A DNA stretch of 64,000 bases from Rhodococcus sp. HNM0569 (GCF_012726205.1 NZ_JAASAE010000008.1:1-64000), one strand, 5' to 3'; counted from the first letter of the stretch, positions 1 to 8,439 are shown. Program-made: numbers and translations. The notes: generated by a model not told the origin, from the sequence alone.

Positions 1-44
1 ATCTGGGTAGACATCTCGTGTCTCACATCAACCCAGACTCAACA

Positions 45-75
45 GCGTGCCTGGACTCGCAAAGTGCTCACAGGG
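45..75 (-). repeat. Stop-codon-associated repeat motif, copy 3
   Basis: On the minus strand this reads CCCTGTGAGCACTT, two variable bases, then CGAGTCC, and includes the TGA stop of the enoyl-CoA hydratase gene. Two further copies sit on the stop codons at 44889 and 45926. This copy diverges after the core. What it does is not known; a 3'-end processing or termination signal is possible. Confidence 0.6.
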
Positions 76-910
76 GGAAGAGGACGGGCAGGCCGTCGGA
101 GAGCCGGTCCGGGAACTGCGCCGGGCGCTTCTCCAGGAACGATTCGACGCCCTCGCGCGCGTCGGCCGAGGCCCCGCGCACGTACACGCCGAGCGAGTCG
201 GCCCGGTGCGCGTCCTCGGGCGACGGCGCACCGAGCATGCGCCACATCAACTGCCGCGTGAGCGCGACGGAGACGGGCGCGGTTTCGGCCACCATGTCGC
301 GGGCGATCGCCACCGCCCGCGCAAGGATGTCGCCGGCGGGGACGATCTCGTCGACGAGCCCGTGCTCGAGCGCCTCGCCCGCGGAGACGGTGTGCCCGCC
401 CATCGTCCAGCGCAGTGCGGTGGAGATGCCGACCAGGCGCGGCAGGAACCACGACGAGCATGCCTCGGGCACGATGCCCCGTTTGGTGAACACGAAACCG
501 AATCGGGCGGTGTCGGCGGCGATACGGACGTCGGCGGGTAGCGTCATCGTGACACCGACGCCTGCCGCGGGCCCGTTGACCGCCACGATCAGCGGCTTGG
601 TGGAGCGGTAGAAGCGCAGCGCGACGACGCCACCGCGGTCGGCAGGCGCACCGCCCGTGTCCGGGTCGTCCTCGAGCACGAATGTCGCACCGCCGCCGCC
701 GAGATCGGCGCCTGCACAGAATGCGCGCCCGGAACCGGTGAGCACGATCGCGCGGATCGTGTCGTCGGCCTCGCACGTGTCCATGATCTCGACGAGCCGA
801 TCGCACATCTCGTAGGTGAACGCGTTCAACCGGTCGGGCCGGTGCAACCGCACTATCGCGATCTCACCGTCGCGCTCGAGCAGGACCTGATCCTCGCCGC
901 CCGCGGTCAC
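68..910 (-). CDS. Enoyl-CoA hydratase/isomerase (crotonase) family protein
   Basis: A crotonase-fold enzyme of 280 residues, expected to hydrate or isomerise an enoyl-CoA in the cytosol. The two oxyanion-hole loops are visible as CAGADLGGGG (about residues 65-74) and NGPAAGVG (112-119). A glutamate at about 149 in GIVPEA sits where many crotonases carry a catalytic acid. The GTG start is chosen because it overlaps the stop of the upstream acyl-CoA dehydrogenase by four bases (GTGA), a sign of translational coupling. With that dehydrogenase it forms a two-gene operon under the palindromic operators at 2182-2305. The substrate is not readable from sequence. The stop codon lies inside a motif repeated at two other gene ends in the window. 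Confidence 0.85.
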   Translation of the reverse strand: MTAGGEDQVLLERDGEIAIVRLHRPDRLNAFTYEMCDRLVEIMDTCEADDTIRAIVLTGSGRAFCAGADLGGGGATFVLEDDPDTGGAPADRGGVVALRFYRSTKPLIVAVNGPAAGVGVTMTLPADVRIAADTARFGFVFTKRGIVPEACSSWFLPRLVGISTALRWTMGGHTVSAGEALEHGLVDEIVPAGDILARAVAIARDMVAETAPVSVALTRQLMWRMLGAPSPEDAHRADSLGVYVRGASADAREGVESFLEKRPAQFPDRLSDGLPVLFPL

Positions 911-2157
911 GACGCACGCCCTCCGGTGAAACCGAACAGGTGACCGGCGACCTTGCGGATCTGGATCTCCTCGGCGCCCTCCGTGATGCGGTACCGCCGG
1001 TGGTGCCGGTAGATGTGCTCGAACGGCAGGTGCCTGCTGTAGCCCATGCCGCCGTGCACCTGCATCGCGCGATCGGCCGCGTCGCACACCAGCCGGTTGG
1101 CACGGTAGTTGCACATGGACACGCGATCGGACACTTCCATGTGCGCCCGGGTGTCGAGATCGCGTGCGGTCTCGCGGGTGAGGGACCGGATCATCGCGGC
1201 GTCGGTGTGCAGCTCGACGAGCGGCCACTGCACGGCCTGCCGGTGTGCGAGCGGCTGGCCGAAGGTGACGCGCTCGCGCGCGAACTCGACGGACCGGTCG
1301 ATGCAGTACTGCGCGGCACCGAGACTCGACGCCGCCTGCCGGATCCGGTTCTCGTGCACGAACGCCTGCGCGAGCACCAGGCCCTTGCCTTCCTCGCCGA
1401 GGATCGCCGTATCGGGGACACGGACGTCCCGCAGTGTCACGTCGGCGTGATCGGTGGGCATGTTGAGCGTCCACCGGAACTGGTCGATCGAGAACCCCGG
1501 CGCGTCGACGGGGACGGCGAACGCGGTGATGCCGAGCGCGTCGCCCGGCTTGCCGGACGTGCGTGCGAACACGAGATCGTGCGTCGCGACATGCATTCCG
1601 GTGTTCCACCGCTTCGCGCCGCGCAGCAGCCAGTCGCCACCCGAGCGGACCGCAGTGGTCTCCATCCATGTCGCGTCCGAGCCGTGGTCCGGTTCGGTGA
1701 GCCCGAAGCCCATGAGCTTGTCGCCCGCGACGAGGGCCTGTGCGAACTCGTCCTTCTGCGCGTCGGTGCCGAACTGCCACACCAGGTGCACTGCCGGGAA
1801 GTTGCCGACGACCGACGACTCGTCCTGCAGGTCGTTGTGCAGGCCGAGCCCGCGGTGCGCGAGGTGTTCACGCACGACGGCCATCTCGAGATTGCTCGCG
1901 TCGGCGCCGCCGAGCTCGCGCGGCAGGTCGCGGCGCAGGAACCCGGCCTTGTCGGCACGCCTGCGCATCTCGCCGAGCAACTCGTGCCACTCGGCGCGCG
2001 GCAGCCCGCCCGCCTCGAAGTCGGTGCGGGCCCACTCCCGCCGGTGATCGAAGAAACGCTCGTTGTCGTCCTGCGCCTGCAGTGGCACGATCTCGTCGTC
2101 GATGAACTCGTCGAGGTCGACGAGCAACTGCCGGATGTCCGGCGTGTCGAGGTCCAT
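907..2157 (-). CDS. Acyl-CoA dehydrogenase family protein
   Basis: A flavin-dependent acyl-CoA dehydrogenase of 416 residues, a little longer than the usual 380-400. The FAD-binding signature FGLTEPDHGSD is at about 150-160. The C-terminal ITEGAEEIQIRKVAGHLFG has glutamate in the position of the catalytic base, so dehydrogenation is plausible. It is the first gene of an operon with the crotonase and diverges from a TetR gene. Downstream of that TetR gene lies a kinase with a DUF6285 tail. A kinase plus acyl-CoA dehydrogenase-like partner is the arrangement of the Lva pathway for 4-hydroxyacyl-CoAs, so phosphate elimination from a 4-phosphoacyl-CoA is an alternative role. The family call is firm; the substrate is inference. 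Confidence 0.88.
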   Translation of the reverse strand: MDLDTPDIRQLLVDLDEFIDDEIVPLQAQDDNERFFDHRREWARTDFEAGGLPRAEWHELLGEMRRRADKAGFLRRDLPRELGGADASNLEMAVVREHLAHRGLGLHNDLQDESSVVGNFPAVHLVWQFGTDAQKDEFAQALVAGDKLMGFGLTEPDHGSDATWMETTAVRSGGDWLLRGAKRWNTGMHVATHDLVFARTSGKPGDALGITAFAVPVDAPGFSIDQFRWTLNMPTDHADVTLRDVRVPDTAILGEEGKGLVLAQAFVHENRIRQAASSLGAAQYCIDRSVEFARERVTFGQPLAHRQAVQWPLVELHTDAAMIRSLTRETARDLDTRAHMEVSDRVSMCNYRANRLVCDAADRAMQVHGGMGYSRHLPFEHIYRHHRRYRITEGAEEIQIRKVAGHLFGFTGGRAS

Positions 2158-2181
2158 GGGCGTTCCCCTCCGTCGGGCCTG

Positions 2182-2195
2182 TGAACGATCGTTCA
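2182..2195. promoter_or_regulatory. TetR-type operator, perfect palindrome TGAACGATCGTTCA
   Basis: A perfect 14-bp palindrome 25 bp upstream of the acyl-CoA dehydrogenase start. A second site of the form TGAAC-N4-GTTCA is 110 bp away on the TetR side. The placement suits repression of both divergent units by the TetR protein encoded at 2313. Confidence 0.7.
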
Positions 2196-2291
2196 GAGCG
2201 AGACATTAAGGCCGCGACGCTGTGATTTCAACCACTTCGGGTGTTACCGTTCGCTTTGCCGACACGGAGACCCACCATCGGCCACCACCGC

Positions 2292-2305
2292 TGAACGCCT
2301 GTTCA
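2292..2305. promoter_or_regulatory. TetR-type operator, TGAACGCCTGTTCA
   Basis: A second palindrome with the same half-sites (TGAAC and GTTCA) and a non-palindromic core GCCT, ending seven bases before the proposed TetR start at 2313. The position suggests autoregulation. Confidence 0.65.
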
Positions 2306-2312
2306 TCACCGG

Positions 2313-2975
2313 ATGAGCGCTCCACGACCGGACGGGGGGAGTATGCCCGCAGCACCCACTACCCTCGCCCCGTCGGCGGTGGTCCGCGCCACGGACGACC
2401 CCACCGCCGCGGCCCTCATCGCGGCCGCGGTCGAGACCATGGCCGCGAAGGGCTACCACGGCACGTCCGTGCGCGACATCGCGTCGGCCGCGGGGGTCTC
2501 GGTCGGCTCGCTCTACAACTACTTCGGCTCGAAGCACGATCTGCTGGCGCTGATCCTCGATCGCGGACTCGACGACCTGGTGACCGCCACCGAGGACGCA
2601 CTGCTGCGGGCCGGGACCGACCCGGCCGACCGACTGCGCGCGATCGTCGGCGTGCACGTCGGCAGGCATACCGCGGCACCACGCGAGAGCCTGCTCGGCA
2701 ACTCGGAACTGCGGAGCCTCACGCCGCACGCGCGGGCCGTCGTGGTCACGAAACGTGATGTGCAGCAGCGCATGTTCGACCGAGTGGTCGCGGACGGGGC
2801 CCGACGGGGCGCCTTCACGACGCCCACGCCGGTCGACGCGGCGCGCTTCGTCGTGTCCGCGTGCACCGCCGTCGCCACGTGGTACCGCGCCGACGGCCCG
2901 CTCGGCGCCGACGAGGTGACGGCGCGCTACCAGGAGATCGCACTGGCGGCGGTCGGCTACCTGGGCGCACGGTGA
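2313..2975 (+). CDS. TetR/AcrR family transcriptional regulator
   Basis: A 220-residue TetR repressor. The helix-turn-helix is at about residues 50-75 (GTSVRDIASAAGVSVGSLYNYF), after a 25-residue N-terminal extension. The C-terminal stretch containing TWYRADGPL resembles KstR2-like TetR proteins that sense acyl-CoA ligands. An internal ATG at 2343 sits directly behind a purine-rich GGGGGGAG run and could be the true start; the upstream ATG has no clear ribosome site. It diverges from the acyl-CoA dehydrogenase operon and is coupled by a GTGA overlap to the kinase gene downstream. It probably represses both directions through the two palindromes in front of it. Confidence 0.87.
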   Translation: MSAPRPDGGSMPAAPTTLAPSAVVRATDDPTAAALIAAAVETMAAKGYHGTSVRDIASAAGVSVGSLYNYFGSKHDLLALILDRGLDDLVTATEDALLRAGTDPADRLRAIVGVHVGRHTAAPRESLLGNSELRSLTPHARAVVVTKRDVQQRMFDRVVADGARRGAFTTPTPVDAARFVVSACTAVATWYRADGPLGADEVTARYQEIALAAVGYLGAR

Positions 2976-4306
2976 GCGCGGCCCTGCAGGAGGCGCTCGA
3001 GCGTCGGCTCAGCGCGCTCAGTGGCGATGCGTGCACGGTGTCGGGGCTCGCGCGGCTCACCGGCGGGGCGAGCCGCGAGACGTGGTCGTTCACCGCCGAC
3101 GACCGCGCGCTGGTGCTGCGCCGCGACCCGCCCGGCAGCGAAGATCCCGCCCGCATCGCCCTCGAGGGTGCAGCTTTCGGCGCGGCAGGCGCGGCGGGGG
3201 TGCCGGTACCGCAGGTCGTCGAGGTTGCCTCGCCGGGCACCGCTGACGACATCGGTTCGGCATACCTGTTGATGCACAAGGTGAACGGCGAGGCGCTGCC
3301 ACAACGGCTGCTGCGCGACGACCACTACGCCCGCGTGCGCACGACGCTGCCGTACGAGCTGGGGCGGGTCGCGGCGCGCATCCACCGCATGGACCCGTCC
3401 GCGCTTCCCGGACTGGCGGGCGGCGACCAGGTGCAGGAGCTGTTCGACGAGTACACCCGGACGGGTCCGCCGCTTCCGGTCCTCGAGATCGCGTTCGCGT
3501 GGCTGCGCGCGCACCGGCCGTCGGAGTCGCGAGACACGGTGGTGCACGGTGACTTCCGGAACGGGAACGTCCTGGTGGACGAGGACGGCATCACCGCGGT
3601 GCTCGACTGGGAACTCGTCCACCGCGGCGACCCGATGGAAGACCTGGGCTGGCTGTGCGTCAAGACGTGGCGGTTCGGATCTCCTCATCCGGTCGGGGGT
3701 TTCGGCTCACGAGACGAGTTGTTCCGCGGCTACCACGACGAATCCGGGACCGCGCCCGACGCCGAGGCCGTGCACTGGTGGGAGGTCTACGGCACGCTGC
3801 GCTGGGCCGTGATGTGCCGGATGCAGACACAGCGCGGCCGCGCGCCCGATGCGACGAACCCGCTGGAACTGCTCGCGATCGGCAGGCGCATCGCCGAATG
3901 CGAACACGACCTGCTCGCACTGCTCGGCCACGATGCGGACGGCGAGGATCCACCGCTCGACCTGCCGGAAGAATCGTCCGGCGACCTGTTCGGGCAACCG
4001 GCGCTGAGCGAGCTCGTCGACGCGGTACGTGCGTTCCTCCGCGACCGCGACGAGCCCGATCCCCGGGGGCGCTATCTCGCGCGCGTCGCATCGGGCGTAC
4101 TCGACGTCGTGCGCCGCGAGGCGACGGTCGGACCCGTTCTCCGCGGACAGCACGAAAATCTCGTCACGCAAGCAGGTTTCGACTCGGAGGCCGATCTCGC
4201 ACTCGGGCTGCGCGCAGGTTCGTGCTCGGCCGACGATCCGCGCGTCGCGCGCGCGATCCGGCATGCGGTAGCGGCGCGGCTCGCCGTCGCGCATCCGGGC
4301 TACTGA
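2972..4306 (+). CDS. APH-type phosphotransferase fused to a DUF6285-like domain
   Basis: A 444-residue protein of the aminoglycoside/choline kinase fold. HGDFRNGNVL (192-201) is the catalytic loop with Asp, and LDWE (211-214) is the metal-binding motif. The N-terminal 330 residues cover the kinase. The last 110 or so, starting near DLFGQPALSELVDAV, look like DUF6285, which is more often a separate small protein. The GTG start overlaps the TetR stop (GTGA). Kinases of this type beside acyl-CoA dehydrogenases can phosphorylate the hydroxyl of 4-hydroxyacyl-CoAs, as LvaA does with its small partner LvaB. This gene would then be an LvaA-LvaB fusion. Antibiotic resistance is unlikely in this context. 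Confidence 0.8.
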   Translation: MSAALQEALERRLSALSGDACTVSGLARLTGGASRETWSFTADDRALVLRRDPPGSEDPARIALEGAAFGAAGAAGVPVPQVVEVASPGTADDIGSAYLLMHKVNGEALPQRLLRDDHYARVRTTLPYELGRVAARIHRMDPSALPGLAGGDQVQELFDEYTRTGPPLPVLEIAFAWLRAHRPSESRDTVVHGDFRNGNVLVDEDGITAVLDWELVHRGDPMEDLGWLCVKTWRFGSPHPVGGFGSRDELFRGYHDESGTAPDAEAVHWWEVYGTLRWAVMCRMQTQRGRAPDATNPLELLAIGRRIAECEHDLLALLGHDADGEDPPLDLPEESSGDLFGQPALSELVDAVRAFLRDRDEPDPRGRYLARVASGVLDVVRREATVGPVLRGQHENLVTQAGFDSEADLALGLRAGSCSADDPRVARAIRHAVAARLAVAHPGY

Positions 4307-4464
4307 CCGCGCCGACCCTGTGCTCCGTCACGAAACCGCGGCCTCGGGAGCCGCCGCCACGCATGCTGCGCGAGCCGTCCCGACGACGCGAACTGTGACT
4401 GTTACCACACCGGGCCGGGCGGCCGGTATCTCGGTGCAATTCGTGCGCGCCTGCTCGCAGGAAT

Positions 4465-4470
4465 TAGGGT
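4465..4470 (+). promoter_or_regulatory. Candidate -10 element (TAGGGT) for a leaderless phosphatase mRNA
   Basis: TAGGGT fits the actinobacterial TAnnnT -10 pattern and ends seven bases before the ATG at 4478, so transcription could start at or next to the start codon. No convincing -35 box or ribosome site is seen. Confidence 0.35.
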
Positions 4471-4477
4471 TGCACGC

Positions 4478-5014
4478 ATGCGTGTCCTATTCGTCTGTAC
4501 CGGCAACATCTGCCGGTCCCCCATCGCCGAGCGGCTCGCGGTCGCATACGCGCAGGAGTCGGGGACCGAATCGTTCGAGGCACGCAGTGCCGGGGTCCAG
4601 GCCGTCGTCGGCCACGCGATGGACCCGACGGCCGCGCAGGTGCTCGAGAGCCTGGGCGGAGACCCCGAGGGCTTCACCGCGCGCATGGTGACCGCGGACA
4701 TGGTCGGCGCCGCCGATCTCGTCCTCACGATGAGCGAACGTCAGCGCGAGAAGGTGCTGGAGACGGCCCCGTCGGCACTGCACCGCACGTTCACCCTGCG
4801 CGAAGCGCTGCGCCTCGTCGAAGCCTCCGATGCCACCGACCCCGACTCGCTCGCGTCGGCGCGCACCGCACACCGCAACACCGGCGATCCCGAAGACATC
4901 GTCGACCCGATCGGCCAGGAGGAAGAGGTGTTCGTGGGGGTCGGCGACGAGATCGCCGAGACCGTGGGCCGGTTGATGCCGCTGCTCACGGCGGACTCCC
5001 CCGTCACCAGCTAG
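4478..5014 (+). CDS. Low-molecular-weight protein-tyrosine phosphatase
   Basis: A cytosolic phosphatase of 178 residues that removes phosphate from tyrosine. The active-site loop CTGNICRS at residues 7-14 gives the Cys-x5-Arg signature, and the general acid is in the DPEDIVDP segment (137-144). The family usually has 145-165 residues, so there is a modest insert around 105-135. There is no Shine-Dalgarno sequence; a leaderless message from the -10-like TAGGGT is likely. It converges with a tyrosine-kinase gene of the polysaccharide copolymerase type. Such phosphatases commonly dephosphorylate these kinases (Wzb/Wzc pairs), which suggests a former envelope polysaccharide system. Confidence 0.9.
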   Translation: MRVLFVCTGNICRSPIAERLAVAYAQESGTESFEARSAGVQAVVGHAMDPTAAQVLESLGGDPEGFTARMVTADMVGAADLVLTMSERQREKVLETAPSALHRTFTLREALRLVEASDATDPDSLASARTAHRNTGDPEDIVDPIGQEEEVFVGVGDEIAETVGRLMPLLTADSPVTS

Positions 5015-5048
5015 AAGCCCGACACCCCCGGTCACACCTCGCCGGAGC

Positions 5049-5101
5049 GGTCACGATGTCGCACCGTGTGCATCGAGCGCACACACTGTGACATTGTGAC
5101 C
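5049..5101. terminator. 53-bp palindromic element, copy A (probable bidirectional terminator)
   Basis: It begins GGTCACGATGTC and ends GACATTGTGACC, with an inner GTGTGC/GCACAC stem, so the whole folds into one long hairpin. It lies in the gap between two convergent genes. A second copy of identical length and very similar outer arms is at 34361-34413, also between convergent genes. There is no U tract, as is common for high-GC terminators. Confidence 0.6.
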
Positions 5102-5126
5102 GGCAGCCCGGCGGGTGCCACCGGCC

Positions 5127-6428
5127 TCAGCGTTCGTAGCTGGACGGCTCGCTGCGGTGCCGCGGCACCGCCTCGCCGACCGGCCGGGCGGCAGGCACCG
5201 GGGCGGGCGCGGGGGGCGTCACGGCGTCCGACTCGTAGTAGTACTTGTACTCGTAGACGCCCTTGCGCCGGGCCGGGGTCATCGTGATGATCGTGCCGAG
5301 TACGCGTGCCCCGACAGCCGCGAGGTTACCGGTGGCCCGCGTGAGCTGGTCCTTCCTCGTGGTGCCGTGCCGCGCGATGAGCAGCGCCCCGTCTGCCATC
5401 GCAGACAGCACCGCGGCGTCGGTGACGGGCAGCAGCGGCGACGCGTCGACGATCACGTAGTCGAACCGCTCCCGCAGCGACGCGATGACGTGCCGCGCGG
5501 CGTCCGACCCGAGCAGCTCGCTCGGGTTCGGCGGGATCGGCCCGGACGCGAGGATCTGCATGGTGCCGGCGTCGGACTGCTGCATCACCTCGTCGAGGCG
5601 CGCGCGACCGGCGAGCACGCTCGACAGCCCGACCGATCCGACGACGCCGAGGTACTTGGACACGCGCGGCTTGCGCAGGTCGCCTTCGACGAGGCACACG
5701 CTCTTGCCGCTCTCGGCGAGGACGCGCGCGAGGTTGATCGCGGTGGTCGTCTTGCCTTCCTCGGGCAGCGAACTGGTGACGACGATGACGCGCGGCGGGT
5801 TGTCGACCTCGAGGAACTGCAGGTTGGTGCGCAGTTCGCGGAACGACTCGGCGCTCGCGGAGTTGCCGGACGCGAAGTCGATCGACTGGGTGACCTGGCG
5901 TTCCTTGTCGAACGGAATGGTGCCGATCATCGCGGCGCCGGTGACGTCCTCGGCGGTGCGCCGGTCCTTGACCGTGTTGTCGAGGCGGTCGCGCAGCACG
6001 GCGAGCGCGATGCCGAGCAGCAGGCCGACCGCGAAACCGAGCGCGAGATTGCGCTTGACCTTCGGCGACACGGGCGTCGACGGCGCGTCCGCGCGCTGTT
6101 CGACGACGACACGCGCGGCGGGCGCACCGCCGAACTCGGGAGTCTCGAGCTCACGCACCATGACGACGAACTCGTCGGACATCGCGTTCGCGATGTCGCG
6201 GGCCCGCTCGGGCGACGGGTCCTGCACCTTCAGGTTGACGAGCACCGTGTCCGGCGCCGAGTTGGCACTCACGTGCGACGCGAGGTCGGCGGCGCTCTCG
6301 TCGAGCTCGAGCTTGTCGATCGTGCGCTGCGCGAGGGTCTCGCCGGTGATGAGCTGCGTGTACGAGGTGACGCGCTGCTGCGAGAACAGGTTGCCCTGAT
6401 AGATCTCGTTGGATCGTGTCGGCGTCGA
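5127..6428 (-). pseudogene. 5'-truncated polysaccharide copolymerase/tyrosine kinase (Wzz-CpsD type)
   Basis: The readable part encodes the second half of a chain-length determinant fused to a bacterial tyrosine kinase. It has the conserved QGNLFSQQRVTSYTQLITGE segment near its start, the second membrane helix (NLALGFAVGLLLGIALAVL), Walker A (SSLPEEGKTTTA), Walker A' (VCLVEGDLRKP), Walker B (YVIVDASPL) and a tyrosine-rich tail (YEYKYYYESD). The frame opens after a stop at 6429-6431; the first membrane helix and normal start are missing. The sequence DADT read in the next frame just upstream would fit before SNEIYQGN, suggesting a one-base slip near 6415. The only in-frame start is a GTG at 6272, which would leave an incomplete periplasmic domain. 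The neighbouring DUF222/HNH gene may mark the disruption. Confidence 0.65.
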
Positions 6429-6600
6429 TCATGCCTGCGGGCAGCCGGACGAGGCGCGCGTTCCGGTGCAGCCGCTCGTCGACGACCCGTCCGTCACTGT
6501 CGACGTGCCGGTGTGCGGGTGAGATGCGGGTGAGGGCATGCCGAATCGCCCGCCCGGGGCGGGTGCACTCGGCTCCACACCTGTCGGCCAGGCCGTACAG

Positions 6601-7905
6601 CTAGGCCAGCAGCGGTATCGAATTACGGTGTGCCGGGAGTGGTTCGCCCGGCCCGAGTGGTGTGGGTGGTGGCGTGAACCACGGCATCTTGTCGTCTTCG
6701 TGGATCTCGACTCTCCATTTGCTGTGATGCAGGAATCGATGATGATGCCCGCACAGCAACACTAGGTTGTCGAGATCGGTGGGCCCACCGTCGATCCACG
6801 GCACGATGTGATGTGCTTCGGTCCATCCGGTCGGTGCCCCGCACCCCGGGAAGGCGCAGCCACGGTCCCGTACCCGCAGTGCACGACGCTGGGACTGGGT
6901 GACCAGGCGGGTGGTGCGGCCCATCGCGAGCGGCACCCCTGCCTCGTCGACCACCACCGGCGTCACGTCGGAATCACACGCGGTCTTCCGGGCAGCCGCG
7001 ATCGACAAGGTTCCACCCCACGGTGTCCAGGGCACACGTACGCCATCACTGGCTCGTGACGTCTCACCGACTCCCAACCCCACGTCCACGCCCTGCTCAC
7101 GCAGGTCGCGTTCCCGGATGACGACGGTCAGGTGTGGGCGTTCGCCGGCCTCGTCACCGGTGAGCCCGGCGCCGAGGAACCTGCGCCCCACCTCGACCAG
7201 GGCGTCGGCGCGGCGCTGCGACGGTGGTCGTGGATCCCGGGTCCCGTCGTCGGCGGGGCGCGGTGCCGACAGTTTCGACAACGCCGCCTGCAGCATCTCC
7301 CCCGATTCGGCGTCCAGGTCACCGCGCAGCGCGTATCGGCCGTTGAGGGTGCGCGAGAGGTCGAACCGGTTGAGGTCGGCACGTTCGCTGTGCGGTGCCT
7401 CGTCGGTCTCGAACGTCGCCTCGAGGGTCGCCTTCACCCGCTGCATCCCGCGGACCGTACCCCGAACTCCCGACGCCAGGAAGAACGCCTCGCGGCACTC
7501 CCGCTTCGCTTCGACAAAAGCCTCCGGCTCCTCGACAGCGTTCGGAAAACCACCGGGAAGGTGTTCGAAGAAGTCGCACATGATCTGCGCATGCTTCGCC
7601 GACACCTCCACCGAGGCAACCGTTTCTGCGATCTCCGGCTCCCGCAACAACGACCCCGCGAGACCCACGATTGCGCGTGCTTCCCCGATCTCCAACAGCG
7701 TGTGCGCTGCCAACCACGCGGCACTGTCGCGATACCCGGCGTCGACCGCCACGCGGCGGACCTCGACCTCCCCCATCATCGCGACACGCGTCGCCTGTAA
7801 TTCGGCGATCGTGCGCGAAACATCGATGACCCCCGCGAGCAACTCGCCGTCGCTCAACTGCCACGGCTCACCGCGCGTCGTCTCTAATGAATCCCCCAGC
7901 CCCAT
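6601..7905 (-). CDS. DUF222 / HNH endonuclease-domain protein (13E12 family)
   Basis: A 434-residue protein with an N-terminal DUF222 region (about residues 20-300) and a C-terminal HNH nuclease motif. The motif runs from CAFPGCGAP through WTEAHHIVPW to NLVLLCGHHHRFLHH, giving the paired cysteines and histidines for zinc and metal. These proteins are multicopy in mycolic-acid actinomycetes and include the 13E12 repeat family of Mycobacterium tuberculosis, where some copies are induced by DNA damage. Consistent with that, a LexA-type box lies 15 bp before the start. The native role is not established. It sits beside a truncated kinase gene, so this locus may have been rearranged. Confidence 0.88.
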   Translation of the reverse strand: MGLGDSLETTRGEPWQLSDGELLAGVIDVSRTIAELQATRVAMMGEVEVRRVAVDAGYRDSAAWLAAHTLLEIGEARAIVGLAGSLLREPEIAETVASVEVSAKHAQIMCDFFEHLPGGFPNAVEEPEAFVEAKRECREAFFLASGVRGTVRGMQRVKATLEATFETDEAPHSERADLNRFDLSRTLNGRYALRGDLDAESGEMLQAALSKLSAPRPADDGTRDPRPPSQRRADALVEVGRRFLGAGLTGDEAGERPHLTVVIRERDLREQGVDVGLGVGETSRASDGVRVPWTPWGGTLSIAAARKTACDSDVTPVVVDEAGVPLAMGRTTRLVTQSQRRALRVRDRGCAFPGCGAPTGWTEAHHIVPWIDGGPTDLDNLVLLCGHHHRFLHHSKWRVEIHEDDKMPWFTPPPTPLGPGEPLPAHRNSIPLLA

Positions 7906-7919
7906 GAACGAAGCCTAGT

Positions 7920-7935
7920 TCGAACACAGATTCGA
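7920..7935. promoter_or_regulatory. LexA (SOS) box upstream of the DUF222/HNH gene
   Basis: TCGAAC-ACAG-ATTCGA matches the actinobacterial SOS consensus TCGAAC-N4-GTTCGA at 11 of 12 fixed positions. It ends 15 bp from the start codon at 7905, a normal place for repression. Confidence 0.7.
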
Positions 7936-8217
7936 ATCAATAGCCACGACCGAGTAATTTCGCGCACCCACCCACCGCACAACCGCACAAGTCGCCACTC
8001 AGCCCATAGCGCCACATATACCCAGTTCCGGTGCAGTACACGATGTTCGAATGCCTGAACAGGAGGCCACAGGAAATTCGAACGACCGAGACGGTTTCGC
8101 TGGGGCATCCGCCCAGGCGCGGAGCAGCAGCGTCGAAGTCCGCCGGAACCGGCCTGTCGCATCAACCGAAAACCTCGGCCGTGGAGATGACCGGGTAGCA
8201 CAGGCCCAGAAATGACT

Positions 8218-8252
8218 ACTGACCGCAGCGAGTCGAGTCAGCTGCGGTCAGT
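8218..8252. terminator. Hairpin with 12-bp perfect stem
   Basis: ACTGACCGCAGC and GCTGCGGTCAGT are exact reverse complements separated by 11 bases. No gene is seen to end nearby on the plus strand, so it may terminate an unannotated transcript or act as a protein-binding site. Confidence 0.5.
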
Positions 8253-8281
8253 GCTGTCGGCAACCCTAGCGTGACCGGACC

Positions 8282-8311
8282 GTGACCTCACTACTTTGTG
8301 GTCGAGGTCAC
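8282..8311. repeat. Inverted repeat GTGACCTC / GAGGTCAC
   Basis: Perfect 8-bp arms with a 14-base spacer, 129 bp before the SGNH-like gene. It could be an operator or an RNA hairpin. Confidence 0.4.
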
Positions 8312-8439
8312 GCCCCTCGAATTTCGCTACCCACAAACACACATACCGCGACACTTGCCCGGCGCCCACACGGTTCACCCAGGTCAAGGCAATCCAAGCG
8401 CGGTGCTGGAGCCGACTTTGCCTCGTGCATAATTGCGCA

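Larger units (their letters stand above)
7906..8439. other. Divergent intergenic region with SOS box and two hairpins
   Basis: A 534-base gap between divergent genes. It holds the SOS box at 7920, two more TTCGAA hexamers near 8045 and 8085, a 12-bp perfect stem at 8218-8252 and an 8-bp stem at 8282-8311. No convincing coding frame was seen. Confidence 0.6.

Noticed and set aside
6151-6432. Short minus-strand frame beginning MIDADT upstream of the truncated kinase
   Set aside because: Only its first codons fit the kinase family; the rest is the kinase read in the wrong frame. It is used as evidence of a slip, not as a gene.
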